From the NCBI GenBank assembly GCA_964547015.1, contig CAZJKT010000011.1, positions 1 through 37,184 on the forward strand: DNA of 37,184 nt, read 5' to 3'. Position numbers and translations under genes: made by a program. Source of the DNA: JAFGCN01 sp964547015 (lineage in GTDB: Archaea > Aenigmatarchaeota > Aenigmatarchaeia > QMZS01). Each line of letters opens with the position of its first letter. Position 1 is the first letter of the stretch. Below the pieces are notes generated by a model. That model had not been told where the DNA came from and searched no databases. It saw nothing but the letters and a program-made list of their open reading frames with translations. This document shows positions 1-8,225 of this stretch, one piece after another.

Positions 1-25
1 TTATTTCGAGTTTTATGTTTACCAT

Positions 26-67
26 AACTATAGTTGTTCATATATTTATGTCTTATACTATAGTATA
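26..67 (+). promoter_or_regulatory. Paired palindromes flanking a TATA-like element
   Basis: Two perfect palindromes share the core ACTATAGT. One is AACTATAGTT (26-35), the other TATACTATAGTATA (54-67). The two cores are 30 bp apart. Between them lies an A/T-rich TATA-like stretch (about 39-50). The ATG at 74 follows at a distance suited to a leaderless start. The arrangement resembles a dimeric-regulator operator pair around a core promoter. The regulator is unknown and the function is inferred. Confidence 0.4.
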
Positions 68-73
68 GTCGGT

Positions 74-190
74 ATGCTTCTTGAAACTGATCCAATGGTG
101 GCCGTGATGGGAATAGGACTTCTTACTGAGGGATTGAACAGACTGTACGTAGATGATAAGTCCATTGACCTCCAACGTAAATATAGTTAA
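74..190 (+). CDS. Possible 38-residue microprotein
   Basis: This short reading frame runs from ATG 74 to TAA 190 and begins MLLETDPMVAVMGIG. It has a hydrophobic middle and a charged C-terminus. The same frame stays open back to the window edge, so it could instead be the end of a longer gene. The residues before the ATG come from A/T-rich promoter-like DNA and look non-coding. A TATA-like element and paired palindromes lie just upstream. I recognise no family. The call rests only on the promoter arrangement and an acceptable amino acid composition. Confidence 0.3.
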   Translation: MLLETDPMVAVMGIGLLTEGLNRLYVDDKSIDLQRKYS

Positions 191-311
191 GACTAATCTC
201 AGCAGGAGCAAACTAATGAAGTGTGCCTCAATGCAATTTTTATTTTTGAATTAAATTCTTTTGGTGACTTGAAACGCTCGATAGATAAGTATTCTTTTAG
301 CTTAGATAATT

Positions 312-1244
312 ATGAATGCAAAAGAAATAATTTCCAAAAATTGCGGCCTTGAATCCGGACACAATCTGTGCGCGGGCTGCGGCGTCCCTCTGGTAGTCAA
401 ACAAGTCCTTGCGGCCGCCGGAGAAAATGTGGTTGTCGCTAACGCCACCGGATGCCTTGAAGTCGCAACAACACCTTTTCCTTACACTTCCTGGAAAGTC
501 CCTTGGATCCACAACGCTTTTGAGAATGTTGGGGCAACAATTTCCGGAGTTGAAACCGCCTACAAAGCCCTGAAAAATAAGGGCAAAATCAAAAAAGACC
601 TGAAATTCCTCGCTTTTGGCGGAGACGGAGGAATGTATGATATCGGCCTTCAGTCTCTTTCCGGAGCTCTTGAGAGGGGCCACGACTGCGTCTATGTTGT
701 TTATGATAATGAAGCCTACCAGAACACAGGGAGCCAAAGAAGCTCGGCGACACCATTAGGCGCCCACTCTACGACTACCCCTGCAGGCGAAGTGATTCAA
801 GGAAAGGATATCCCAAAAAAAGACCTCACAAAAATCGCCATTGCCCATGGGATACCTTATGTGGCGCAAACCGCAGTCCATGCTTACGCAGACATTACAA
901 CTAAAGTAAAGAGGGCATTTGAAAACACCCCTGCGGTGCTTGTTGTCCTCCAGCCCTGCCCCACAAACTGGAAATTTGACACAAGCCAGACCATTGAAAT
1001 CTCAAAAATGGCGGTGGAGTCAAAATTCTGGCCTATTTATGAATACCACAACGGAAAATACACTATAAGCCACAAACCCAAAAAAGATGTCCCGATTGAG
1101 GAATTCCTTAAAGTTCAGGGACGCTTCAAACACCTTCTCAAGCCCGAAAACAAAGGCATTATCCGCCAAATACAGGGAAATATAGACAAAAACTGGAAAA
1201 GCCTCCTAAATCTTGAGAAATTCAGCCAAAACGGACAGGCCTAG
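312..1244 (+). CDS. porB: Pyruvate:ferredoxin oxidoreductase, beta subunit
   Basis: This is the thiamine-pyrophosphate-binding beta subunit of a 2-oxoacid:ferredoxin oxidoreductase. The enzyme decarboxylates pyruvate to acetyl-CoA and reduces ferredoxin. The 310 residues match the usual PorB length. An N-terminal cysteine motif (GHNLCAGCGVP, about residues 16-26) supplies cluster ligands. The TPP/magnesium motif follows as GGDGGMYDIG near residue 104, then YDNEAYQNTG near 132, typical of PorB. The start codon has the local ATTATG context. The alpha, gamma and delta subunits are not adjacent: only a short frame lies upstream, and S14 follows downstream. The beta subunit is therefore separated from its usual por operon partners, at least on this side. 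A ferredoxin that could accept electrons lies at 28834. Assignment to pyruvate rather than another 2-oxoacid is by resemblance. Confidence 0.9.
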   Translation: MNAKEIISKNCGLESGHNLCAGCGVPLVVKQVLAAAGENVVVANATGCLEVATTPFPYTSWKVPWIHNAFENVGATISGVETAYKALKNKGKIKKDLKFLAFGGDGGMYDIGLQSLSGALERGHDCVYVVYDNEAYQNTGSQRSSATPLGAHSTTTPAGEVIQGKDIPKKDLTKIAIAHGIPYVAQTAVHAYADITTKVKRAFENTPAVLVVLQPCPTNWKFDTSQTIEISKMAVESKFWPIYEYHNGKYTISHKPKKDVPIEEFLKVQGRFKHLLKPENKGIIRQIQGNIDKNWKSLLNLEKFSQNGQA

Positions 1245-1281
1245 GGGAGGCTCAACTAATTAAAATTTATGCAGGCTAATT

Positions 1282-1425
1282 ATGGCGGAGAAGGTTAAGG
1301 AATTGCCGGCGAAATGCAGGAGGTGCGGCTGCACCACAGGAGTGATATCTAAATACAGCCTTCTTTACTGCCGACATTGCTTCAGGGATGTTGCCCGAAG
1401 GCTTGGGTTTAAAAAGTATAATTAA
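1282..1425 (+). CDS. rps14: 30S ribosomal protein S14, zinc-binding type
   Basis: This 47-residue protein is the small-subunit protein S14 of the archaeal, zinc-binding class. The sequence shows a CxxC pair (KCRRCGC, residues 11-17) and a second pair (YCRHCF, about 29-34) forming a zinc knuckle. It ends with the characteristic ARRLGFKKYN tail. It starts 37 bp after the PFOR beta gene, in the ATTATG context. In most archaea S14 sits between L5 and S8 in the spc-type ribosomal operon. Here neither neighbour is ribosomal, so the gene has been relocated. The identification is secure despite the small size, because spacing, cysteines and tail all match the family. Confidence 0.93.
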   Translation: MAEKVKELPAKCRRCGCTTGVISKYSLLYCRHCFRDVARRLGFKKYN

Positions 1426-1471
1426 GCCTTATTTGCAATTTTAGCTGATTTTTCGGCAAATTCCGGAAAAC

Positions 1472-2062
1472 TTATCTAATCACAGGATAAATATAATTTA
1501 TAAAACCAATGACAACCATTACCGTCCCAAATTTCTTCTTGGGAATAAAACTTTCCGCCATGAATTTTCTGCCGCCAAGTTCATATCTTTCAGAAAACCC
1601 ATTGCAGTATATTTCATTCAGGCTCGACCTTAGCTGTTTTTCTGCGGCGCCTGCAGTCAACTCCCCATTATACTCGCAAACAAGGCCGCCGTACTTCTTA
1701 TAGGTTTTCCTGTCAAAAAGCCAGCCAAAAATTATTGCTGCCGTTGCCCTTTTTCCTTTCGGGGCAGTTGAAACGGCGGATATGGTCTCCATTACAGAGC
1801 CGTGGACAAAGCTTTTTGGCATAGGCACCTCTTGAGCAATTCCCGGAAGGATAGAAGAGTAATTCATGATGTTGCACATCTCTATTCCCGCATCTTTAAG
1901 TGCCATATGATAAGATCCTGCATGAACCGTTATGTCGCTTTCTCCCCTGCCGCTCGTAATAAAGAAATCCTTTGGTATCCGACAGCCAATTAGTTTTGCG
2001 CTTAGTTGCGACTTATGTTCATTGCCGGTATTCATACCAGCGTCAAAATTTTTCCGGGCCAT
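1472..2062 (-). CDS. pdaD: Pyruvoyl-dependent arginine decarboxylase
   Basis: The predicted enzyme decarboxylates arginine to agmatine. In archaea agmatine feeds polyamine synthesis and the agmatidine modification of tRNA-Ile. It is made as a proenzyme that cleaves itself between two serines to create an N-terminal pyruvoyl group. The Ser-Ser pair is visible in NYSSILPG (Ser69-Ser70), in the same context as characterised archaeal enzymes. The conserved SGRGESD segment (37-43) and the EYNGELTAGAAE region also fit. At 196 residues it is slightly longer than the family norm, owing to an N-terminal extension of about 25 residues. The alternative start at Met10 would remove part of that. It lies downstream of the TIM-barrel gene on the same strand, about 105 bp away, and probably has its own promoter. 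Confidence 0.9.
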   Translation of the reverse strand: MARKNFDAGMNTGNEHKSQLSAKLIGCRIPKDFFITSGRGESDITVHAGSYHMALKDAGIEMCNIMNYSSILPGIAQEVPMPKSFVHGSVMETISAVSTAPKGKRATAAIIFGWLFDRKTYKKYGGLVCEYNGELTAGAAEKQLRSSLNEIYCNGFSERYELGGRKFMAESFIPKKKFGTVMVVIGFINYIYPVIR

Positions 2063-2145
2063 CTTTATCGCAACATAAAAGTATGATTATGCATAAATTG
2101 ATTTAAGCTTAAAATCGGGGCTTCCTTGCCAAAGGAGCCTTCTAC

Positions 2146-2168
2146 AGGGCATTTCCCAAAAGTGCCCT
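2146..2168 (-). terminator. Inverted repeat at the 3' end of the TIM-barrel gene
   Basis: AGGGCA (2146-2151) and TGCCCT (2163-2168) form a 6-bp inverted repeat with an 11-nt loop. It abuts the stop codon of the minus-strand gene ending at 2168. Its position suggests a 3' hairpin. There is no clear T-run, so termination is only inferred. Confidence 0.3.
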
Positions 2169-3922
2169 TACCGCATTTTCCCGGCTTCCCACTCTTTGCC
2201 TTTGCCTTTTGGAACAACCTGGCTGCCCAAAAACCCGTGCTGTTCTTCAGGAATCTGCAAAAGCCCCCTTATAGGGTCCATTGCATGCTGGATAATTTCA
2301 GACTCCTGCATCTTGTAGCTTCCTGTGTCAAAGCCATAGAAATCCAAATGCTCCTCTTTAATCAAATCTTCCGGGGTAACCTCTTTTCTAAGATACTCAA
2401 CAACTTTTTTTAGGGCCAATGTTGATTGGTCAACCGGGTCGCCCCCAACGCCGCCGGCGCGCTCAAAAATTATAAACCTATCCTGACTCTCATCAAAGCC
2501 CTTTTTCCTTAAGGCAAAAATCCATCGGTAAAGCCACTCCTGCTGTTCCGAACCCAAATATATCGGGGCGTGCGCAGGGTTTAGCGGTGTAGGCCAGCCC
2601 ACATGAAGAACCCTAACATAATTCGCATCCCCCGCGCACATCTCATCTATGAAGCCTTGAGGGTCGCTTTTTTTGTCAGTAGGCTCTTTTAGAGGCTTTA
2701 TTCCTGCGCCAAGGCAGTGCTCAAAATCTATTGCAACCCCAAAATTCCTTGACCGCACATGCTTTGACAATTTTACCATATGCTTTGGGTTAACAAGCCT
2801 AAACAAGTCCTCCATCCCCGAAAATATGGTTGCGGTCTCTATCACAAATATAATGCCTTCCCTTCCATCCTCGCCTTCCAAAATAGGCTTTGGGTCAGAT
2901 ACCCCCTCAGGGCATTTTCCCGGGCAGGTTTCTGGGTGAAAATGCCCCCAGATATATTTTGAGGAAACTGCAGGAACCCAGAGGTCAGTCTTATTCTTGA
3001 CATCCTCAAATTTTTTGTCCCCCACTATATCAAGCCAGATAGGATCCCTTTTGTCAGACATCCATTTTGCAATAACCACATAGGCGAATCTTTCCGGGCC
3101 ATAAGTCATAGTTGACTGTTTGAGGGAGGCTGTTATTTCCGACTTTGCGATATGCATGGCTCTTTGCGGTATTGCCTCCTTTTCTTTATCTTCTAATTCC
3201 TTTATTCTTTTCATTAATCGCTCTGTATATTCTTCTCTTATTTCCGGCGGGCTATTAGCCGCTACTTGTTTGCCTTCATTTGCCATTTCGGATCGTACAT
3301 CCTGATCTGCCCTGAAAGATAGCTTATCCTTATCTATATTCTCAATAAGCTGTTTCTCAATATCCTCTGAATTCCCGCCAAGTCTCCTTCCAAGTATATG
3401 CGCTTCTTTTTGCCTAGTCACCCACTCAAATAAATTTTCGTTCTCTTCAAGGAATATATATAATGACCTGCCCCAAATATCCACAAGGCTTGTAGGCTGA
3501 AAGTTAGTCCCGAGTGTTGCATAAGGTGTTGTTTCTGAGGCGTGCTGAAGATGGTACTTTGCCCCTATTTTTGAGCTGTTCCTTAAATCCTTTACCAGCA
3601 CCTGATGGGCCTTTAAATATTCCGTATCTATTGCAGAATCTAAAAACATGCCTCCTCCCTTTCCGCCGGTCGCAGTTGTTACTCCATGTATCCCAAACTG
3701 TATCTTAAGCTCATTTTTCATGCGCTCGATTTTTGTCTTTAGGTCAGGAGACATAAACTCATTGGACATCTCCAGGTCAATCTGAGTAAAATTAACCCCC
3801 TTAAATGCGCTGTAAAAGGCCTTATTTGCGAGGTCAATCATCCCAATTTTTTCCTGCGGCTGGGCCATGCTAAACATCCCTGAACTGACCCCAATTATAT
3901 ACTCGCCCTTGGGCTTTTCCAT
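2168..3922 (-). CDS. Large xylose-isomerase-like TIM-barrel protein
   Basis: This 584-residue protein looks like a sugar-phosphate isomerase / AP-endonuclease type TIM barrel. The N-terminus (EYIIGVSSGMFSM) and successive strand-end motifs fit this. These are HGVTTATGG (about 80), KYHLQHASET (about 122), IDFEHCLG (about 400), VRVLHVGWPTP (about 435) and FIIFERAGG (about 485). The acidic and histidine residues at strand ends are what the superfamily uses to bind metals. It is about twice the length of simple members. A charged helical insert occupies roughly residues 165-270. A Cys/His-rich segment (WGHFHPETCPGKCPEG, about 340) could bind an additional metal. The substrate is unknown. The start is the ATG at 3922. 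The gene is transcribed away from the PIN-domain gene's 3' end, and the downstream neighbour is arginine decarboxylase. Confidence 0.7.
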   Translation of the reverse strand: MEKPKGEYIIGVSSGMFSMAQPQEKIGMIDLANKAFYSAFKGVNFTQIDLEMSNEFMSPDLKTKIERMKNELKIQFGIHGVTTATGGKGGGMFLDSAIDTEYLKAHQVLVKDLRNSSKIGAKYHLQHASETTPYATLGTNFQPTSLVDIWGRSLYIFLEENENLFEWVTRQKEAHILGRRLGGNSEDIEKQLIENIDKDKLSFRADQDVRSEMANEGKQVAANSPPEIREEYTERLMKRIKELEDKEKEAIPQRAMHIAKSEITASLKQSTMTYGPERFAYVVIAKWMSDKRDPIWLDIVGDKKFEDVKNKTDLWVPAVSSKYIWGHFHPETCPGKCPEGVSDPKPILEGEDGREGIIFVIETATIFSGMEDLFRLVNPKHMVKLSKHVRSRNFGVAIDFEHCLGAGIKPLKEPTDKKSDPQGFIDEMCAGDANYVRVLHVGWPTPLNPAHAPIYLGSEQQEWLYRWIFALRKKGFDESQDRFIIFERAGGVGGDPVDQSTLALKKVVEYLRKEVTPEDLIKEEHLDFYGFDTGSYKMQESEIIQHAMDPIRGLLQIPEEQHGFLGSQVVPKGKGKEWEAGKMR

Positions 3923-4007
3923 AATTTATCCAAAGAACATATATTACTCAAGATGTTCTTCCGATTCAGGCCGCCCCTTACCCAAACTTCGCGATTTCAC
4001 AGTTAGC

Positions 4008-4337
4008 CTATCCGCAAACTGCCCTTATAATTTCCCCTTTTGAAATAATGACATCTATCCCTTCTTTTTTTAGCTTTCTTATAAGGACCTTGTCAAATGT
4101 CGCCACGCTGCATCTGCTCTTTTTTGCGGCCTCAACTATTGAGTCATCCGCAAACCGCTCTTTAGTCTCGATTATTTTTATCCCTTTTATAAGCTCGGAG
4201 AGTATTGGCTCTTTTTCGGATTTTGAAAGCCCGATAATCTCTTCAAACACGGGGCCTGTCAGGGCAAGCTCGCTTTTATGGTGAAAGATTGGCAGGCTCC
4301 TATACTCCAAAGCTACATTTGCGTCAATAATTATCAT
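4008..4337 (-). CDS. PIN-domain ribonuclease-like protein
   Basis: The 109-residue protein has the layout of a PIN domain, a metal-dependent RNase fold. It starts MIIIDANVALEY, whose Asp5 is the first acidic ligand. An acidic residue follows in the PVFEEIIGL helix (about 31). A DD pair (ADDSIVEAA, about 63-64) and an aspartate in VATFDKVLIRKLKKEG (about 80) complete the usual acidic quartet. The C-terminal half resembles the single-domain archaeal PIN proteins related to the rRNA-processing Fcf1/Utp24 group more than VapC toxins. No antitoxin-like small gene is next to it. A housekeeping RNA-processing role is therefore more likely than a toxin, but this is inference. Confidence 0.7.
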   Translation of the reverse strand: MIIIDANVALEYRSLPIFHHKSELALTGPVFEEIIGLSKSEKEPILSELIKGIKIIETKERFADDSIVEAAKKSRCSVATFDKVLIRKLKKEGIDVIISKGEIIRAVCG

Positions 4338-4374
4338 ACCTTAATATGCGATAATTTTGTATATATGCGGTTTA

Positions 4375-4746
4375 TCAAGCAGGTTGCATAAGGGAGCATT
4401 TATTTTGGAAGCATACCGGCTGAGCTGAACAAGTCCAGTGTGTTGAGATAACCTGCGGGCAAAAAACATCTTTGCATGCCTTATCCATTTTTGCATTCCA
4501 ATATCCAACATAACCGTTATTTACTGCCGTATTGTTGCCCCCCTCATTGCATCCGCAGCATCCTCCCCTTACAAGGGCGCAATCGCTGTCAAGAATGCAA
4601 TAGTAAAGATCCTCTTCCAAAACTTCACTCTGCTTTGGAATCAAAAATAAGAAGGCAATAAACAGGGCTATAAGGCCTATAATAAGGATTCCGTTAAACA
4701 CAGCCTCATAAGTATTTTTTGGCTTTGTCGGATTTTTTTTATCCAT
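4375..4746 (-). CDS. Membrane-anchored cysteine-rich surface protein, unknown
   Basis: No family is recognised. The 123-residue protein has a short basic, lysine- and proline-rich N-terminus followed by one hydrophobic helix (about residues 18-38). The remaining 85 or so residues would face outside. That part holds about ten cysteines, including a GGCCGC run (about 66-71), and ends near QPVCFQNKCSL. The cysteine density suggests a small disulphide-stabilised exported domain. It lies just downstream of a 28-bp tandem repeat and is divergent from the CDC48 gene, so the two share an upstream region of about 200 bp. Confidence 0.6.
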   Translation of the reverse strand: MDKKNPTKPKNTYEAVFNGILIIGLIALFIAFLFLIPKQSEVLEEDLYYCILDSDCALVRGGCCGCNEGGNNTAVNNGYVGYWNAKMDKACKDVFCPQVISTHWTCSAQPVCFQNKCSLMQPA

Positions 4747-4772
4747 AATCTATATATGGGCGCATATATATA

Positions 4773-4828
4773 TCTTGTATCTGGCTTTCCTTCTCAGATA
4801 TCTTGTATCGGGCTTTCCTTCTCAGATA
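4773..4828. repeat. Tandem 28-bp direct repeat
   Basis: Two head-to-tail copies of a 28-bp unit (4773-4800 and 4801-4828) begin TCTTGTATC and end CTTTCCTTCTCAGATA. They differ at one position (T versus G after TCTTGTATC). A partial third copy starts at 4829 (TCTTATCTCA). It sits in the divergent intergenic region between the small membrane protein and the CDC48 gene. It could be a regulator-binding array or simple slippage. Confidence 0.8.
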
Positions 4829-4907
4829 TCTTATCTCAATACTTTTGCCAAAACAGCTTTGAGGCGCATTAATTCCCTCGCTACAAAAACCGATACAGAA
4901 AAATAAC

Positions 4908-4920
4908 TTATATTTTAAAT
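4908..4920 (+). promoter_or_regulatory. TATA box of the CDC48 gene
   Basis: TTATATTTTAAAT (4908-4920) ends about 27 bp before the ATG at 4948, and the start lies in TATAATTATG. With the usual archaeal distance from TATA box to start site, the leader would be only a few nucleotides long. Confidence 0.55.
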
Positions 4921-4947
4921 TAAGTATACTCTTATTGGATTATAATT

Positions 4948-7269
4948 ATGGCTGATGAAATTGAGCTGAAAGTTGGCGAATTAACAAACAGAGAGGAATA
5001 CGGAAAGGGAATTGCCCGAATGGGAAATTCTTTCATGCAAAAAATAGGGGTGCGGGAAGGCGAATATATACAGATAGAAGGCAAAAAAAAGACCTATTCC
5101 ATTGCTGTGCGTTCCTACCCTTCAGATATCGGGCTTGATATTTTAAGGATTGACGGAATTACCCGAAGAAATGCCCAAACCGGAGTTGGGGAAGGGATAA
5201 AAGCCAAGAAGGCCGGCCTAAGTGAAATGCAGAAAATCACTATTGCCCCGGCTCAGGAAGGGATGATGATTCATGTGGACCCGGCATATATGAAGCAAAA
5301 CCTGATAAAAAGGCCTTTTATAAAGGGCGACCTTTTCCAGCCCACCCCTATTTCAAGGAGGAGGCGAATGGATTTTTTCGGGGATGATGAGCTGCCGGAA
5401 TTATTTAAGTCAATGCTTTCTCCAAGCTTTAGCGGGCTGAGGCTTGACAATCTTTTTGGAGGGATGAAGTTTATTGTTGTAGACACTATTCCTAAAGAGG
5501 GGGGCTATATCGGAGAGCGGACTTCTGTTGAGGTGCTTTCAAAAGCAGTAGAAGTAAAAGAGGAAAAAATCCCCGAAGTGACTTACGAAAATATCGGCGG
5601 GCTTAGTGAGGAGATAAATGCGGTTAGGGAAGTGATTGAGCTTCCAATAAGGCACCCCGAGCTCTTCCAAAGGCTTGGCATAAAGCCGCCAAAGGGCGTT
5701 CTCATGCACGGGCCTCCGGGAACAGGAAAAACTCTTCTTGCAAAGGCGGTTGCAAATGAATCCGGGGCGAATTTCTATTCAATTGCAGGCCCGGAGATTA
5801 TGAGCAAGTATTACGGGCAAAGCGAGGAAAACCTGAGGAAAAAGTTTGAGGAAGCCGAAAAGAACGCCCCTTCTATCATTTTCATTGACGAAATTGATGC
5901 AATCGCCCCAAAAAGAGAAGAGGTCACAAATGAGGTGGAAAGGCGGGTTGTCTCCCAGCTTTTGACTATGATGGACGGGCTTAAGTCAAGGGGTCAGGTA
6001 ATTGTTATAGGGGCAACAAACAGGCCGGATTCTATTGACCCTGCCCTTCGAAGGCCGGGAAGATTTGACCGTGAAATTGTAATCGGCGTCCCTTCAAAAG
6101 ACGGGCGGCACGAAATACTGCAGATCCACACAAGGAATATGCCTTTGGCCGAAGATGTGGGCCTCAGGGAAATTTCAGAAAAGACCTATGGATTTGTCGG
6201 CGCTGACCTGGAGGCTCTTGCAAAAGAGGCCGCAATGCACGCAATCCGAAGGGTGCTCCCTGACCTCTCAGCCCTTAAAAAAGATGAAGCTCTCCCCAAA
6301 GAAACAATTGAGAAACTTATGGTCACAAAAAAAGATTTTGAGAATGCAATGCAGAAAGTTGAGCCTTCAGCAATGAGGGAGGTCTTTATCGAAGTCCCCA
6401 ATATCCGGTGGGCAGACATCGGCGGGCTTGAAAACGTCAAGCAGCAGCTTGTGGAATCTGTCGAGTGGCCGCTTGCCTACAGCGAAAAGTTTGAAAAATT
6501 GGGCATAAGGGCGCCTAAAGGAATCCTTCTTTACGGCCCTCCGGGAACCGGAAAGACTATGCTTGCAAAAGCCGTTGCCACCGAATCAGGAGCAAATTTT
6601 ATATCTGTCCGGGGCCCTGAGTTATTGAGCAAATGGGTTGGCGAAAGCGAAAAAAAGCTTCGCGAAGTCTTCAAAAAGGCAAAGCAGGCCGCCCCTACAG
6701 TAATATTTTTTGATGAGATTGACGCCGTAACAAAAACGAGGGGCGGCTCTTCACAGGGAAGGTCTGATGTTGCTGACAGCATGGTATCCCAGCTCTTAAC
6801 CGAACTTAACGGAATAGAAGAATTAAAAGGTGTTGTGGTGATGGCAGCTACAAACCGCCCCGACCTTATAGACAAATCACTCATGAGACCGGGAAGGTTT
6901 GACCGGCATATTCTCATCCCCACACCCGACAAAGAAGCCCGCCTGCAAATCCTCAAAATACACACAAAAAATATGCCTCTTGACAAAGATGTAAATACGG
7001 AAAATATTGCCGAAAAAATAGAGGGCTATTCCGGGGCCGATATCGAAGCCCTTGTAAGGGAAGCCGCTATGCTTGCCTTAAGGGATAGCGTCAAGAAAAA
7101 TAAGGATGTGGGCAAAGTCAGCAAGAAATATTTTGACACTGTGCTCAAAACTATGCGCCCGTCAGTGCCAAAAAAGCTTGCGGAGTGGTATGATAAGTTT
7201 GACAGCGAAGTCCACACCCCTGATGAGGAAAAAAAGGCGAAAGCTATTGAGCCGGGATATACAACCTAA
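4948..7269 (+). CDS. cdc48: CDC48/VAT-type AAA ATPase, two AAA domains
   Basis: This is the hexameric protein-unfolding ATPase related to Thermoplasma VAT and eukaryotic p97. It delivers or remodels substrates in cytosolic protein quality control. The 773 residues comprise an N-domain (about 1-190) and two AAA modules. In D1, Walker A is GPPGTGKT (255-262), Walker B is IIFIDEID (310-317), and the arginine fingers lie in RRPGRFDR. In D2, GPPGTGKT is near 530, FFDEIDAV near 590, and MRPGRFDR near 650. All catalytic residues are intact in both. The N-domain carries a charged segment (SRRRRMDFFGDDELPELF, about 137-154) where other archaeal members have a variable loop. The tail ends IEPGYTT, without an obvious HbYX proteasome-docking motif. 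The gene is monocistronic and convergent with the nucleotidyltransferase-like genes. Confidence 0.96.
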   Translation: MADEIELKVGELTNREEYGKGIARMGNSFMQKIGVREGEYIQIEGKKKTYSIAVRSYPSDIGLDILRIDGITRRNAQTGVGEGIKAKKAGLSEMQKITIAPAQEGMMIHVDPAYMKQNLIKRPFIKGDLFQPTPISRRRRMDFFGDDELPELFKSMLSPSFSGLRLDNLFGGMKFIVVDTIPKEGGYIGERTSVEVLSKAVEVKEEKIPEVTYENIGGLSEEINAVREVIELPIRHPELFQRLGIKPPKGVLMHGPPGTGKTLLAKAVANESGANFYSIAGPEIMSKYYGQSEENLRKKFEEAEKNAPSIIFIDEIDAIAPKREEVTNEVERRVVSQLLTMMDGLKSRGQVIVIGATNRPDSIDPALRRPGRFDREIVIGVPSKDGRHEILQIHTRNMPLAEDVGLREISEKTYGFVGADLEALAKEAAMHAIRRVLPDLSALKKDEALPKETIEKLMVTKKDFENAMQKVEPSAMREVFIEVPNIRWADIGGLENVKQQLVESVEWPLAYSEKFEKLGIRAPKGILLYGPPGTGKTMLAKAVATESGANFISVRGPELLSKWVGESEKKLREVFKKAKQAAPTVIFFDEIDAVTKTRGGSSQGRSDVADSMVSQLLTELNGIEELKGVVVMAATNRPDLIDKSLMRPGRFDRHILIPTPDKEARLQILKIHTKNMPLDKDVNTENIAEKIEGYSGADIEALVREAAMLALRDSVKKNKDVGKVSKKYFDTVLKTMRPSVPKKLAEWYDKFDSEVHTPDEEKKAKAIEPGYTT

Positions 7270-7308
7270 TCTATTTAGCCTTCTTGGAAAGTAAATATTA
7301 TCCAAAAT

Positions 7309-8118
7309 CTATTTTAAAATTTTCTGGGATTCCATAAGCCGCCCCATCCTTTCAATAAATAATGCTGACCTGGATATAAGGCCGTCAATCTCAGCCCAGT
7401 GTATTCTCCGCTCCCCATGGTCATAATCTTTCCAGTACTTGACTATTTCGCGAACATAAACCGCATACTCGGGCTCAAGAAATCCTTTTTTCACAAAATG
7501 GGTTTCAAGCGAATGGGCGAGGTGTTTTGGGATGGGTGGGGCAACTCCCGCCATTATAAGAGGCGCCTGTCCTGCCTCAACAAATGCATTGAAGATATGC
7601 TCAAGTATTCTTGCCTTTGAATTTCTCTCTATCTGCCTAACCCTTGTCGGAGACCTTGAAATCAGTTCATGTATCGCCTCCTTAGTCCCGGGAATTTTTC
7701 CCTGCGCCAAAAGCTTTTTTATAGGCACAAAAAATCCTGAAGGGTCGTATAGCGGAATGCCTTCCCTTATCTCACAAAAAGTTGTCGGAGAGCCGTGCTT
7801 TATGAGGCTCCAGTAATCCGAGAGCAGGTAGAAACTTGCATGCAAATCCACCCCATATTTTTCAAGAATTTTTCTTTCGTGCTCTATTGCATGCAGGCGA
7901 ACCTTTCCTACAGTCACATGGTCGACCTTCTTTGTGTCATCAAAAATAATAATAAGAACGGTTGTCTCTGCATTTTTTTCAGGAGGCAAAAGCCACATTG
8001 TTTTTATAAAGGGCTGATAATCCTTTAGAAGCGATTCGCAAAACACTTTTACTGCCTTAAAATGGTTTTCCTCGGCAGGGCGCTTATCGGTTTGCTTCGA
8101 AGAGATTTGTGAAGGCAT
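7309..8118 (-). CDS. Degenerate nucleotidyltransferase-fold protein
   Basis: This protein is clearly related to its upstream neighbour (8226-9287). Both share a YDPSGFF/YDPSDYI segment, a KLLAQGKIPGTKEA / LVSQGRISGTREK segment, a PxRxRxxxR helix, and an AGQAPLIMAGVAPP / TAQAVLMFYGIAPP helix. At the N-terminus, where a nucleotidyltransferase should carry GS followed by DxD, it has MWLLPPEKNAETTVLIIIF. The catalytic GS and paired aspartates are therefore missing, although the fold can be expected to persist. The frame extends upstream, but the ATG at 8118 (MPSQISSKQ) is preferred. It sits in TATAATTATG and is preceded by TATATTTAAA. The length from there is 269 residues. A regulatory or substrate-holding partner of the neighbour is the simplest guess. 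Confidence 0.6.
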   Translation of the reverse strand: MPSQISSKQTDKRPAEENHFKAVKVFCESLLKDYQPFIKTMWLLPPEKNAETTVLIIIFDDTKKVDHVTVGKVRLHAIEHERKILEKYGVDLHASFYLLSDYWSLIKHGSPTTFCEIREGIPLYDPSGFFVPIKKLLAQGKIPGTKEAIHELISRSPTRVRQIERNSKARILEHIFNAFVEAGQAPLIMAGVAPPIPKHLAHSLETHFVKKGFLEPEYAVYVREIVKYWKDYDHGERRIHWAEIDGLISRSALFIERMGRLMESQKILK

Positions 8119-8225
8119 AATTATACTCGCTTTAAATATAATTCGCCACACAGGCCGCCCGAATAAACACCTCAATAAGGGAAATTTTATCCCTCAGCCA
8201 AACCCTAAAGCCCGATATTGCCTCA

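Noticed and set aside
4008..4337. VapBC toxin-antitoxin pair
   Set aside because: A PIN domain is present but no small antitoxin gene lies next to it.
4773..4828. CRISPR-like repeat
   Set aside because: The copies are directly adjacent with no spacer, and no cas genes are present.
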